Assembly (NCBI GenBank): GCA_023388935.1
Contig: JAEWFG010000170.1
Span: forward strand, 1 to 64,000
DNA: 64,000 nt
Reading direction: 5' to 3'
From: Pseudomonadota bacterium
Lineage (GTDB): Bacteria; Pseudomonadota; Alphaproteobacteria; Rhizobiales; Xanthobacteraceae
Shown: one piece after another, positions 52,484-63,139 of the stretch
How positions within the stretch are numbered: position 1 is the stretch's first letter
Layout: the number at the start of each line of letters is the position of its first letter
Translations under genes and position numbers: made by a program
The notes under the pieces: model-generated
Seen by the model: the letters and a program-made list of their open reading frames with translations, nothing else
Databases searched by the model: none
Told to the model about the DNA's origin: nothing

Positions 52484-54607
52484 ATGCCGATGCGCGACAC
52501 AATCACAAGCCTGCGTTACCGCTACTGGCCTGATCATCTCCTCGGTGAAATCCTATCCAAGCGATGGACCGAGACGGCCATTCCGGTCATCCTTCTCCTG
52601 ATCGTTGGCTTCGCGCTCAGCCGGTCCATCGACAACTTCCTGTCGCCGGCGAGCCTCGCCGACACTGCGCGCCAGGCCGGAGAAATCGGCTTCATCGCGC
52701 TCGGGCTGGCGCTGGTGGTCATCGTCGGCGGCATCGATCTCTCCGTCGGTTCGATCTTTGCGCTGACGAATTTCTCCGCCCTCTATTTGCTCGACGTATT
52801 GGGCTGGCCGGTCCCGGCGGTGGTAGCCGCCACGCTGCTTTGCGGCGCCCTGCTCGGCGCCGTCAACGGCGTCCTGATCGGATATCTACGGCTGCGCGCC
52901 TTCATCACCACGCTGATCACCCTGATCATCTACCGCTCGGCCTACGATCTCCTGATCCAGCGCTACTCCAACGCGATCGCATCGGCCTTCCCCGACATTC
53001 CATCCTGGGATTTCATCGGTAACGGCAGTGTCTTCGGCATTCCGACCGTGGCGCTCGTCTATATCGTCATCGCCATCTTCGGCCACATCTTCATGACGCG
53101 GCTGCGTCCAGGCTGGCACATCACGGCGATCGGCGGCTCGCGTCGCTCGGCCTACAATTCGGGCATCCCGGTCCGCCGCACGATCGCGCTCTGCTACGTC
53201 GCAAGCGGCGTGCTGACCAGCATCGGCGCGCTGTTCTTCGCGTCCCGGCTCGGAACCGTCGGTGGCGACATCGGCGTCGGGCTGGAGGTGATCGTGCTGA
53301 CGGCGACCGTGCTCGGCGGCATCACGCTCGGCGGCGGCAAGGGCTCGGTCGCCAAATCGGCGGTCGGCGTACTGATCGTGCTCCTGATCACCAACGGCCT
53401 GACCACCATGAACGCGCGCGGCGGTGTCAACCGGATGGCGCTCGCCAGCATCCTGCTCGTCGCCGCGATGGTCGATATCCGCTGGCAGAAGAACCGGACC
53501 CGCATCATCAGCAAGGTCTATGTCGCGCCCACCTATCACGCGCTGCCGCCGCCTCCCCCGACAGAGATCGGGCAAGGCGGTCCGTTCGAACAGAACGACA
53601 AGCTGCGTAACGTCGAGCTCATCGGCCTCGGCCGCATCGAGGCGCCGGAGGACGTCATCCTCGACCGCCACGACAACCTCTACGCGGGCTCGCGCCACGG
53701 CGACGTCATCCGCTTTCTCGCGCCCGACTATCAGAAGATGGAAGTGTTCGCACATATCGGCGGCCAGCCGCTCGGCATGGCCTTCGACCGCCAGGACAAT
53801 CTCTACATCTGCATCGGCGGCATGGGGCTCTACCGGATCAAGCCGGACGGTACGGTGGAAAAAGCGACCGACGAGACCAACCGCAGCATGCGTTCGGTCA
53901 ACGACGACAGCCGCCTGCGGCTCGCCGACGACCTCGACATCACCGACGACGGCCTCATCTTCTTCTCCGAGGCCACCGTGCGTTACGAGATGGACGAATG
54001 GCCGATCGACGGTCTCGAGGCGCGCGGCAATGGCCGCATCATCTGCTTCGACACCAAGACCGGCGCTACGCGCACCGAGTTGCGCGGCCTCAAATTCCCC
54101 AACGGCATCTGCGTCGCCAGCGACGGCCAATCGATCCTTTTCGCCGAGACGTTCGGCTGCTCGATCAAGCGTTATTGGTTCGCGGGTCCGAAGAAGGGTA
54201 CGGTCCAGGTCGTCATGGACAATTTGCCGGGCTACCCCGACAACATCAATCTCGCCTCCGACGGCAATTACTGGCTCGCACTCGTGGGCATGCGCAGCCC
54301 CTCGCTCGACCTCGCCTGGAAGATGCCCGGCTTCCGCCGTCGCATGGCCAAGCGCGTGCCGGTGGACGAGTGGCTGTTCCCAAACATCAACACGGGCTGT
54401 GTGGTCAAGTTCAACGAGCAGGGCAAGATCGTTGAATCGCTCTGGGACCTGCACGGCGAGAACCATCCGATGATCACCTCGATGCGCGAGCATCGCGGCT
54501 ATCTCTATCTCGGCGGCATCCTTAATAACCGGATCGGCCGTTACAAGCTCGAAAACGCCGACCCGAACTTCGTCCAGTATGACAAGAGGTGGGGGAAGCT
54601 GTCGTGA
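52484..54607 (+). CDS. RbsC-type ABC permease fused to strictosidine-synthase-like beta-propeller
   Basis: A 707-residue two-part protein. Residues 1 to about 335 form a complete RbsC-type permease (LALVVIVGGIDLSVGSIF; TAIGGSRRSAYNSGIPV; TVLGGITLGGGKGSVAK). After a Pro-rich linker (about 350-365), residues about 375-705 form a six-bladed propeller of the strictosidine synthase/SMP-30 type: PEDVILDRHDNLYAG, LRLADDLDITDDGLIFFSEA, LFAETFGCSIKRYW (about 551) and NLPGYPDNINLASDGNYWLA. No stop or frameshift separates the parts. The C-terminal domain would be in the cytoplasm if permease topology is normal (inference). The stop overlaps the next gene's GTG. Confidence 0.92.
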   Translation: MPMRDTITSLRYRYWPDHLLGEILSKRWTETAIPVILLLIVGFALSRSIDNFLSPASLADTARQAGEIGFIALGLALVVIVGGIDLSVGSIFALTNFSALYLLDVLGWPVPAVVAATLLCGALLGAVNGVLIGYLRLRAFITTLITLIIYRSAYDLLIQRYSNAIASAFPDIPSWDFIGNGSVFGIPTVALVYIVIAIFGHIFMTRLRPGWHITAIGGSRRSAYNSGIPVRRTIALCYVASGVLTSIGALFFASRLGTVGGDIGVGLEVIVLTATVLGGITLGGGKGSVAKSAVGVLIVLLITNGLTTMNARGGVNRMALASILLVAAMVDIRWQKNRTRIISKVYVAPTYHALPPPPPTEIGQGGPFEQNDKLRNVELIGLGRIEAPEDVILDRHDNLYAGSRHGDVIRFLAPDYQKMEVFAHIGGQPLGMAFDRQDNLYICIGGMGLYRIKPDGTVEKATDETNRSMRSVNDDSRLRLADDLDITDDGLIFFSEATVRYEMDEWPIDGLEARGNGRIICFDTKTGATRTELRGLKFPNGICVASDGQSILFAETFGCSIKRYWFAGPKKGTVQVVMDNLPGYPDNINLASDGNYWLALVGMRSPSLDLAWKMPGFRRRMAKRVPVDEWLFPNINTGCVVKFNEQGKIVESLWDLHGENHPMITSMREHRGYLYLGGILNNRIGRYKLENADPNFVQYDKRWGKLS

Positions 54608-55697
54608 TCGCGGCCGTCAGGAATTTCGCCAACCGTTTTCTCGGGCGTGGCGACGCCACCATCACCGTGCCGTCCTTCGACGGTGCGCTGAAACCCAACC
54701 AGAAGCTGGAATTCGCCGAGACTTTGCTGACGTGCGAGGCGCCCGAGGACCTCGCCACCGATGGCAGCAACCTCTTCATTGCGGACGGTCCGCGGCTGAT
54801 GTGTCTGAATGCCGGATTGGCATCGGAGGTCCGAAGCTTCGAGCGGCCAATCTCGGCCCTATGCTCCCTTCCCGGCGGCGGCCTTGCGGTCGCGCTCGGA
54901 GGACGCGAGGTACATCTCTACGCAAACGCCTCGGCCGAGCAGCCAAGCATGACGTTTGCCGATGCCGCCTTCAACGCCATCAACGCACTCACGCTGGCGG
55001 ATGACAACACGCTGATCGCGACAGACGGTTCAATGACATGCGGCGTCGACGACTGGGCGCGCGACCTGATGGAGCTCAACCGGACCGGCCGCGTGTTCAG
55101 GCTCGACCCCGCCAACACAGCCGTGACACCGCTGGCCCAGGGGCTCGGCCATGCCTTCGGCGCCTGCGCGCATGGCAACGGCGTGCTGGTCAGCGAGAGC
55201 TGGCGTCATCGCCTCGTTCTCGTGGCGCCGGGCGCATCGCCGCGGACCGTGCTCGCTCACCTTCCGGTCTATCCGTCGCGGCTGGCAAAGGCCTCGGGTG
55301 GTGGCTATTGGCTCACCGCCTTCACTGCGCGCACACAGCTCGTCGAGTTCGTGTTGCGCGAGCCGGCCTATCGCCGCCGCATGATGGCCGAGATCGATCC
55401 GGCGTACTGGGTCGCGCCGCGCCTGCGCTCCGGCATCTCGTTCAAGGAGCCGATGCAGGGCGCGCACATCAAGACCATGGGCGTCATCAAGCCGTGGGCG
55501 CCGCCGCGCTCCTACGGCCTCGTCATCCGCCTCAACGCCGATGGCCAGCCGCTTTATTCGCTGCACAGCCGGGTCGACGGCGTCAATCACGGCGTCGTCG
55601 CGGCGATCGAGATGGGCAACGATCTCGTCCTGATCGCCAAGGGACCGGGCCGCGTCCTGCGATTGCCCCTCGCTGGCCTTGCCGAGGAGTTCTGCTC

Positions 55698-55701
<4 letters not shown>
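54604..55701 (+). CDS. Stand-alone strictosidine-synthase/SMP-30-like beta-propeller protein
   Basis: A 365-residue protein from the GTG at 54604, which overlaps the stop of the fusion gene (GTGA) and has GGGGGA upstream; a GTG at 54589 is the alternative. The pattern repeats that of the fused domain: CEAPEDLATDGSNLFIADGP, VLVSESWRHRLVLV, and YPSRLAKASGGGYWLTAFTA followed by YRRRMMAEIDP. It lacks a signal peptide, so it is probably cytoplasmic. Likely a lactonase or related hydrolase on the imported compound (family-based inference). The stop overlaps the ATPase start. Confidence 0.86.
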
Positions 55702-57194
<1,493 letters not shown>

Positions 57195-57203
57195 GGCGGC
57201 CGT

Positions 57204-57692
57204 CTACAGCTTGTGTCCCTTCTGGCGCAGCGCCTCGATGATGCGCTGCTTCAATTCGTCGGCGGCCTTCTGGCTGACGTCCTGGCCGATCTGGGCACTC
57301 GCTTGCGCCAGCGCATCGGATTTCTCGAGGAACTTCTGCCCGGCCGGCTGGGCGTAGAACGCCTCGATCTGGCGCAGCTCGTCGACGGTGAAGCTCGAGG
57401 CGTAGAGGGCAGCGATCTGGTCGATCATCGACGTGAGGAACGGAGCGTAGATCTGGGCGCCGGGCGCCGTCATCAGGTCATAATCGCGCTCGATCTCCGC
57501 CCTGTCCTGCGCGACCACCGGCCTGAGCTTGAGCAGGAGCTGCGGCAGCAACGCGCGATACTGGTCCGCAATCCTCAAGGTAACGATGAGCTTGCGCGCC
57601 GCGTTCATTGCCTCCGGCGACGGCGCTTGCGCCTGTGCACCGCAGACCAGGAGCAGAAGGATGCCGGCGACCGTCAACAAACGTCTGGGCAT
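57204..57692 (-). CDS. DUF2059 exported protein
   Basis: A 162-residue protein from the ATG at 57692 (GGAGAGG just upstream), with a signal peptide ending at AQA-QAPSP. The DUF2059 domain is all-helical and carries the conserved TVDELRQIEAFYAQPAGQKF. Function is unknown. It is 9 bp from the end of the convergent ABC gene and 40 bp after the OpgC gene, whose transcript it may share. Confidence 0.89.
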   Translation of the reverse strand: MPRRLLTVAGILLLLVCGAQAQAPSPEAMNAARKLIVTLRIADQYRALLPQLLLKLRPVVAQDRAEIERDYDLMTAPGAQIYAPFLTSMIDQIAALYASSFTVDELRQIEAFYAQPAGQKFLEKSDALAQASAQIGQDVSQKAADELKQRIIEALRQKGHKL

Positions 57693-57732
57693 GGACCTCT
57701 CCAAGAAAATGCAGGCTGACGCCGAGATGTCG

Positions 57733-58941
57733 TCATCGTCCCACTGGCGCTACCGCGGCGGTCGCAGCCGAAGTGCTCCCGACCGCGTCCTCGACCTCCG
57801 TCACCTTCACGAACAGGTTCGGCACACGCTCGGCGCGGTCGAGCAGCCACGCCGCGCCGATCATGATGGCGATGCCGGCGAAGGAGACGGCAAGCTGCTC
57901 CCAGGCGCCCTTGGTGTACTGGGTCAGGATCCAGTGCGCCGAGAACGACAGGAAGACGCCGAGGCAGAAGATCGGCAGCGAATGCTGGCCGCACAGGATC
58001 ACAGGGCGCAGCCAGGCCGTGTGCAGCGCCTTCCATTTGAGCGGGACGAAATAGATCACCCAGAGCGCCAGCGCCAGGAAATGCGTGAAGCGCAGCATGT
58101 CGAGGTCGGTCTTGTCGATCGGGTAGATCGCCTTGACCATCCATTTCGGGATCAGCGCCTCGAGCGCGTGGATGTGCCACGACATCACGATCAGGAGGGC
58201 GAAGACCAGCCAGGCCGCGGCCAGTCCCATCGCTGCTTTCGACCAGACCCATTCGGCGATCTTGTTGATCTGGCCGATGCCGCACCAGGCCGCGAACACG
58301 AACATCAACTGCCAACAGAACGGGTTGAAGTACCAGGTCGTGCCGGGCGGATAGGAGGCGATGTTCCAATCGAACCAGCGCGAAAGGACATAAAGCACCG
58401 CGGACGCAGCAAGCGTCAGGTTCGGCCGGCGCACCAGGCACCACACCATGAAGGGCGAGGCGATCACCAGCGTGATGTAGAGCGGCAGCACGTCGAGATT
58501 GACCGGCTTGTACTTCAAGAGGATCGCCTGCCCGATCAGCTCGTCCGGATGCGCCAGGAAATTGAACACGTTGAATTCGTGCTCGTACATCGGATTGTCG
58601 AAACGGCGCGCGGTGCGCGCGATCTGCGCCGTGAAGAGAAGGAACAGCATGATGTGGGCGACATACAACTCGGTCGCGCGCCGCCACAGCCGCTTCAGTG
58701 CGGCGAGAAACCAGCCGCCGGCAACGATCGGCCCGTAGATCCATCCGACCAGATAGCCGGAGATGAAAACGAAGAACTCGGCAGCATCGCTGAAGCCGTA
58801 ATTGCGTAGCGTGAGCCAGGCCACGACGTCGTGCGGGATGTGATCGAGGAAGATCATCCACAGGCCGATGCCGCGGAAGAGATCGAGCCGCAGGTCGCGC
58901 TCGACCGGAGCCAACAGAGCTGACTGGTCCCGTATGCTCAT
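57733..58941 (-). CDS. opgC: OpgC-family membrane acyltransferase (glucan succinyltransferase)
   Basis: A 402-residue, roughly ten-helix inner-membrane protein from the ATG at 58941; the longer upstream frame has no membrane character. The OpgC signature is RDLRLDLFRGIGLWMIFLDH, followed by AEFFVFISGYLVGWIYG. OpgC-type proteins attach succinyl groups to periplasmic glucans (cyclic beta-glucans in rhizobia; family knowledge). The gene is not next to glucan synthesis genes in this window. Confidence 0.9.
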   Translation of the reverse strand: MSIRDQSALLAPVERDLRLDLFRGIGLWMIFLDHIPHDVVAWLTLRNYGFSDAAEFFVFISGYLVGWIYGPIVAGGWFLAALKRLWRRATELYVAHIMLFLLFTAQIARTARRFDNPMYEHEFNVFNFLAHPDELIGQAILLKYKPVNLDVLPLYITLVIASPFMVWCLVRRPNLTLAASAVLYVLSRWFDWNIASYPPGTTWYFNPFCWQLMFVFAAWCGIGQINKIAEWVWSKAAMGLAAAWLVFALLIVMSWHIHALEALIPKWMVKAIYPIDKTDLDMLRFTHFLALALWVIYFVPLKWKALHTAWLRPVILCGQHSLPIFCLGVFLSFSAHWILTQYTKGAWEQLAVSFAGIAIMIGAAWLLDRAERVPNLFVKVTEVEDAVGSTSAATAAVAPVGR

Positions 58942-59301
58942 GGCCCCGCCTCTTCCGGTGGGCGTCGCGCCATCGCGGCGCCAAAGAAATCGGATGCTCA
59001 AAAACTTAAATGAAAAGTCACCTGCGGCTGGTGCCAACGGTAGCCCACCTTGGCGTCCGTGCAAGGGGCTTCGTCATCACGGCGAGCGGGCACAAGCGCC
59101 GGGCCGCCGAAGCGGTACGCCTTGCGCAAAAACATCGAAAACAACCCCATGCAAAGTAGCCGCGACGCGCTAAGCTATTGTCCTACTTGTGAAATCCATT
59201 TCTCACGTCGGGCAAAAAAAGCAACGACGGTACGATCGCACGCCAAGCGGGCCGAGGAACAAAGTTAGCCGCTCTTGCCGCAGAACAGGGCTTTCCGGCC
59301 C
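58942..59301. other. 360-bp region between opgC and the tRNA terminator
   Basis: I see no convincing gene. A 39-codon frame from an ATG at 59150 with one CPTC pair was considered and rejected. The left part must contain the opgC promoter. Around 59140-59230 the sequence is less GC-rich (GCTAAGCTATTGTCCTACTT, then an A7 run), but the promoter boxes cannot be assigned. Confidence 0.45.
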
Positions 59302-59343
59302 AAAGAAAAAGCCCGGCAATCCCTTCGGGGATGCCAGGCTTTA
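59302..59343 (-). terminator. Rho-independent terminator of the tRNA-fMet gene
   Basis: Read on the minus strand, AAAGCCTGGCATCCC and GGGATTGCCGGGCTTT form a long stem around CGAA with one or two mismatches, followed by a T-rich stretch (TTTTTCTTT). It begins just 3' of the tRNA. Confidence 0.88.
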
Positions 59344-59346
59344 TCT

Positions 59347-59423
<77 letters not shown>

Positions 59424-59732
59424 TTAAACTGTTGCGCGCCTTCGCCGAAATGCCGGGGACGGTGGATGGAGGGCCGACGCTGTTCGCGTGGCTTACTCTC
59501 GCGTCCCAAAGGCTTCCTTGGAAGGCAACCCCGGGGCAAAGCCCGTCGGGTGCGGGGCGTATGTACCAACCCGGGGTGCCTTTGGAAAGGGCTGCGGGCA
59601 CGTTTTTTTCGACTTTATGACAAGCGAGCGGGCCGAATTCCGGTCCGTTTGGCGCGCTCTTGCCAGAAGTTCCACAAAGGGCCAGCTTGCGGCAACAAAA
59701 CAAGGGCAAACGCCATTTTAGGGAGGAATGCG
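59424..59732. other. 309-bp region between tRNA-fMet and the aldehyde dehydrogenase
   Basis: No protein gene starts here. The left end carries the tRNA promoter (reading left). The middle (59506-59609) holds a GC-rich structured element listed separately, ending in a T7 tract. The ribosome site GGGAGG at 59721-59726 sets the GTG start of the next gene. Confidence 0.6.
59506..59609 (+). ncRNA. Candidate structured leader or small RNA with alternative stems and a T7 tract
   Basis: CCCGGGGTGCC...TTTGG (59570-59585) can pair either with CCAAAGGC (59506-59513, 8 bp using its GCCTTTGG part) or with AAGGCAACCCCGGG (59522-59535, 13 bp with one bulged A). CCTTGGAAGG between them is itself a small hairpin. 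A T7 tract at 59603-59609 follows. Two exclusive pairings before a T-run are characteristic of attenuators. No known riboswitch or sRNA motif was recognised; it may be only a repeat. Confidence 0.35.
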
Positions 59733-61178
59733 GTGGACCGCACCTTGGACCGATCCCCGACGGGTGCCCCGCTTCGGGCCCTCGAGGAGACTTTCCATGC
59801 CATGGTCGCGCGGTCGCGGACCGAACCGCCCCCTGGGCTGGCCGAGCGGCTCGACCGGCTGGCACGCCTGCGCAACGTGATCGCGGACAACGAGGAGCGG
59901 TTCCGGCAGGCGATCTCGGCCGATTTCGGCCACCGCTCCGCGGTCGAGACCACCATCGCCGAGGCGATGCTGGTGTTCTCCGAAATCCGGCATGCCACGA
60001 AACACCTCAAGACCTGGATGGCGCCGCAGCGCGTCGCCACTGCGCTGCAATTCCTGCCAGCGCGTAACCGGCTGATCCCGCAGCCGCTCGGCGTGGTCGG
60101 CATCATCGCGCCCTGGAATTATCCGCTCCAGCTCACGCTCGCGCCTGCCATCGGCGCCATCGCCGCCGGCAACCGAATCATCATCAAGCCGAGCGAGCTG
60201 GTGCCGCACTTCTCGGCGCTGCTGAAGGAGACGGTCGCGCAAAAATTCGATGCGACCGAGCTGTTCGTCACCGGAATCGAGGACGAGATCGCAAAAGCCT
60301 TTGCGGTGCTGCCGTTCGATCATCTGGTGTTCACCGGATCGACCCGGGTCGGGCGGCTGGTCGCGGAGGCCGCGGGGCGCAATCTCACGCCGGTGACGCT
60401 CGAGCTCGGCGGCAAATCGCCGGCGATCATCGATGCCTCGGTCGATCTCGAAGAGGCGGCCGAGCGCATCGCCTACGGCAAGCTGCTCAATGCCGGGCAG
60501 ACCTGCATCGCGCCGGATTACGTGCTGGTGCCCGAGCGCTCGTTGCAGTCCTTCGCCGAGAAAGTGCGCGCGCAGATGCGGCGCATGTTCGGCACCGATC
60601 CCACCAACAAGGACTACACGTCGATCATATCCGACCGACATTATGCCCGGCTTGAAGGCCTCGTCGCGGATGCCGCCCAGCGCGGCGCAAAGATCCTGCA
60701 ACCGGCGAAGGCCGACGATCCGAACTGGAAGGCGCACCGCAAATTCCCGCCAACGCTGATCGCCGGCGCAACCGAGGAGATGGCGGTGATGCAGGAGGAA
60801 ATCTTCGGGCCGGTCCTGCCGGTGCTCGGCTATCGCGAGCCGACGGAGGCGATCGCCTTCATCAATCGCCGCGACCGGCCGCTCGCGCTCTACTGGTTCG
60901 GCAAGGACCGCACTGCGCGCGACGAGGTGCTGTCGCGCACTGTCTCCGGCGGCGTCACCGTCAACGACTGCCTGTTCCACTTCGCGCAAATCAACCAGCC
61001 GATGGGCGGCGTCGGCGCATCCGGCACTGGTGCCTATCACGGCGAATGGGGTTTCAAGACGTTCAGCAAGCTGAAGCCGGTGTTCTACCGCTCCAAGTTC
61101 AACCGCCTCGCCGATCTCTATCCGCCCTATGGCGGCAAGATCGCGCGGCTGGAGAAGATGATGCGATTCATGTCGTAG
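59733..61178 (+). CDS. Coniferyl-aldehyde-type dehydrogenase (CalB-like ALDH)
   Basis: A 481-residue aldehyde dehydrogenase. I chose the GTG at 59733 for its GGGAGG site; longer frames run into the tRNA flank. Catalytic Cys258 lies in NAGQTCIAPDY, and the general base Glu224 in LELGGKSPAI. The cofactor loop is FTGSTRVGRLV. The APWNYPLQLTLAP and NDCLFHFAQINQPMGGVG segments fit the group with coniferyl-aldehyde dehydrogenase and long-chain ALDHs with a short C-terminus. It would oxidise aromatic or fatty aldehydes to acids. It is followed by a GMC oxidoreductase. Confidence 0.88.
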   Translation: MDRTLDRSPTGAPLRALEETFHAMVARSRTEPPPGLAERLDRLARLRNVIADNEERFRQAISADFGHRSAVETTIAEAMLVFSEIRHATKHLKTWMAPQRVATALQFLPARNRLIPQPLGVVGIIAPWNYPLQLTLAPAIGAIAAGNRIIIKPSELVPHFSALLKETVAQKFDATELFVTGIEDEIAKAFAVLPFDHLVFTGSTRVGRLVAEAAGRNLTPVTLELGGKSPAIIDASVDLEEAAERIAYGKLLNAGQTCIAPDYVLVPERSLQSFAEKVRAQMRRMFGTDPTNKDYTSIISDRHYARLEGLVADAAQRGAKILQPAKADDPNWKAHRKFPPTLIAGATEEMAVMQEEIFGPVLPVLGYREPTEAIAFINRRDRPLALYWFGKDRTARDEVLSRTVSGGVTVNDCLFHFAQINQPMGGVGASGTGAYHGEWGFKTFSKLKPVFYRSKFNRLADLYPPYGGKIARLEKMMRFMS

Positions 61179-61190
61179 CGACTAGCACCG

Positions 61191-61293
61191 TCATTCCGGG
61201 GCGCCTCGAAGAGGCGAACCCGGAATCCATTTCGCCACCATTGATGCGGACGAATGGATTCCGGGCTCGCGCTACGCGCGCCCCGGAATGACG
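61191..61293. repeat. Palindromic intergenic repeat with GTCATTCCGGGGCGC / GCGCCCCGGAATGAC arms
   Basis: The left end GTCATTCCGGGGCGC pairs exactly with the right end GCGCCCCGGAATGAC; GAACCCGGAATCCAT / ATGGATTCCGGGCTC pairs inside. It lies between two genes of one direction, and its right end contains an ATG that could be mistaken for the GMC start. Confidence 0.78.
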
Positions 61294-61323
61294 AGAAGAA
61301 AAATAGCCAAGGGGGAAACACAA

Positions 61324-62922
61324 GTGACAGACACATTCGATTTCGTCGTCGTGGGCGCGGGCTCCGGCGGCTGCGCGGTGGCGGGACGGCTGTCGGAGGA
61401 TGCGGCGACGTCGGTGGCGCTGCTCGATGCCGGCGGCAGGAACGACAACTGGGTCGTGACCACGCCATTTGCGCTGGTGCTGATGGTGGCCGGCAACGTC
61501 AACAACTGGGCCTTCAACACCGTGCCGCAGAAAGGGCTGAACGGCCGCATCGGCTATCAGCCGCGCGGCAAGGGGCTCGGGGGCTCCTCCGCCATCAACG
61601 CGATGGTCTATATCCGCGGCCACCGCAGCGATTACGACCAGTGGGCCTCGCTCGGCAATCCCGGCTGGTCGTTCAGCGACGTGCTGCCCTATTTCAAGCG
61701 CGCGGAGAACAATACCGATTTCGACGGCGAGTATCACGGCAAGAGCGGACCGCTGGCGGTCAACAAATCGCGCACCAGGAATCCGGTGCAGCAGATTTTC
61801 ATGCAGGCCGCGCAGGAGGCGCAGTTTCGCCTGCGCGAGGATTTCAATGCCGACGAGCACGAGGGCCTCGGCATCTACCAACTGACGCAGACGAACGGCG
61901 AGCGCTGTAGCGCCGCGCGCGCCTATATCTATCCCTACATGAAAAACCGCGCCAATTTGCGCGTCGAGACGGGGGCCTACGCCACCCGCATCCTGTTCGA
62001 GGGCAAGCGCGCGGTCGGCGTCGAATACCGCCAGGGCAAGGAGCTGAAGCAGCTCCGCGCCCGGCGCGAGGTGATCGTGTCCTCGGGCGCGTTCCAGACC
62101 CCGCAGCTGCTGATGCTCTCGGGTGTCGGCGACAGTGCGGCGCTCGGCAAGCTCGGCATTGAAAGCCGGCATCACCTGCCCGGCGTCGGCCAGAACCTCC
62201 AGGATCATCCGGACTTCGTGTTCGGCTACATGTCCGACAACCCGAACTTCAACGGCATCTCGCTCAAGGCGCTGCCGCGGCTGTTGCGCGCCATCCGCCA
62301 GTACCGACGCGACCGCACCGGCCCGATGACGTCGAACTTCGCCGAATGCGGCGGTTTCCTGAAGACGCGGCCCGACCTCGATATTCCCGACATCCAGTTG
62401 CATTTCGGCATGGCGCTGGCCGACGATCACGGCCGCAAGCGCCATCGCGGCACGGGCTTCACCTGCCACGTCTGTCTGCTGCGGCCGAAGAGCCGCGGCA
62501 ACGTCGCACTCGCAAGCCGTGATGCGATGCAGGCGCCATTGATTGACCCGAACTTCCTCGGCGAAGCGGACGATCTCGAGACCATGGTCGCGGGCTTCAA
62601 GACGACGCGCCGCCTGTTGGAGACCCCCGCATTGCGCGCGCTCCAGACCAAAGACATGTTCACCGCAAATGTGCGCACCGACGACGACATCCGCGCACTG
62701 CTGCGCGAGCGCGTCGACACCGTCTATCACCCCGTCGGCACCTGCAAGATGGGCACGGATGCGATGGCGGTGGTCGATCCGAAGCTCAGAGTGCACGGCG
62801 TCGAGGGTTTGCGCGTCGTCGACGCCTCGATCATGCCGACGCTGATTGGCGGCAACACCAACGCACCGACGATCATGATCGGGGAGAAGGCGGCGGATAT
62901 GATCAGGGGAGAGATGCGGTAG
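61324..62922 (+). CDS. GMC-family FAD-dependent oxidoreductase (alcohol/choline dehydrogenase-like)
   Basis: A 532-residue flavoprotein. I prefer the GTG at 61324 because AAGGGGGAAA lies just upstream; an ATG at 61288 is inside a repeat. FAD-binding GAGSGGCAVAGRL at the N-terminus; GMC signatures GKGLGGSSAINAMVYIRGH and SSGAFQTPQLLMLSGVG; the active-site His is in YHPVGTCKMG. Related enzymes oxidise choline or long-chain/aromatic alcohols (AlkJ, BetA types). Next to an ALDH, an alcohol-to-acid pair is likely; the substrate is uncertain. Confidence 0.9.
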   Translation: MTDTFDFVVVGAGSGGCAVAGRLSEDAATSVALLDAGGRNDNWVVTTPFALVLMVAGNVNNWAFNTVPQKGLNGRIGYQPRGKGLGGSSAINAMVYIRGHRSDYDQWASLGNPGWSFSDVLPYFKRAENNTDFDGEYHGKSGPLAVNKSRTRNPVQQIFMQAAQEAQFRLREDFNADEHEGLGIYQLTQTNGERCSAARAYIYPYMKNRANLRVETGAYATRILFEGKRAVGVEYRQGKELKQLRARREVIVSSGAFQTPQLLMLSGVGDSAALGKLGIESRHHLPGVGQNLQDHPDFVFGYMSDNPNFNGISLKALPRLLRAIRQYRRDRTGPMTSNFAECGGFLKTRPDLDIPDIQLHFGMALADDHGRKRHRGTGFTCHVCLLRPKSRGNVALASRDAMQAPLIDPNFLGEADDLETMVAGFKTTRRLLETPALRALQTKDMFTANVRTDDDIRALLRERVDTVYHPVGTCKMGTDAMAVVDPKLRVHGVEGLRVVDASIMPTLIGGNTNAPTIMIGEKAADMIRGEMR

Positions 62923-62936
62923 TGTAACGCTCCCCC

Positions 62937-63137
62937 GTCATTCTCCGCTGTCGTCCCGACGAAGAGCGAAGCTCCCGCGTCATTTTCCGCTGTCGTCCCC
63001 GCGAAAGCGGGGATCCATAACCACTGGGAGTAGTTGCTGCGCGAGTTGGCAACTCCGAGTCTTCGCCAAACAACTTCCTGTGGTTATGGGTCCGGGATCT
63101 GCGCTCGCTCCGCTCGCTTGTCCGGGACGACAGCGGG
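62937..63137. repeat. Palindromic intergenic repeat with CGCTGTCGTCCC arms
   Basis: Two direct copies of TTCCGCTGTCGTCCC-like sequence on the left (62941-62958 and 62983-63000) and CCGGGACGACAGCGGGG on the right (63121-63137) are inverted copies of each other. GGATCCATAACCAC pairs with GTGGTTATGGGTCC inside. It lies between convergent genes. Confidence 0.75.
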
Positions 63138-63139
63138 GC

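Noticed and set aside
52886..54493. 535-codon minus-strand frame opposite the permease-propeller fusion
   Set aside because: No start context, no domain, and it runs fully antisense to a well-supported gene.
55038..55697. 220-codon upstream extension of the sugar ABC ATPase frame
   Set aside because: It is in a different frame from, and overlaps, the second propeller gene, with Arg-rich shadow composition. The ATGA overlap at 55698 is the natural start.
59150..59268. Short frame with a CPTC pair between opgC and the tRNA
   Set aside because: Only 39 codons, one cysteine pair, no ribosome site and no recognisable family.
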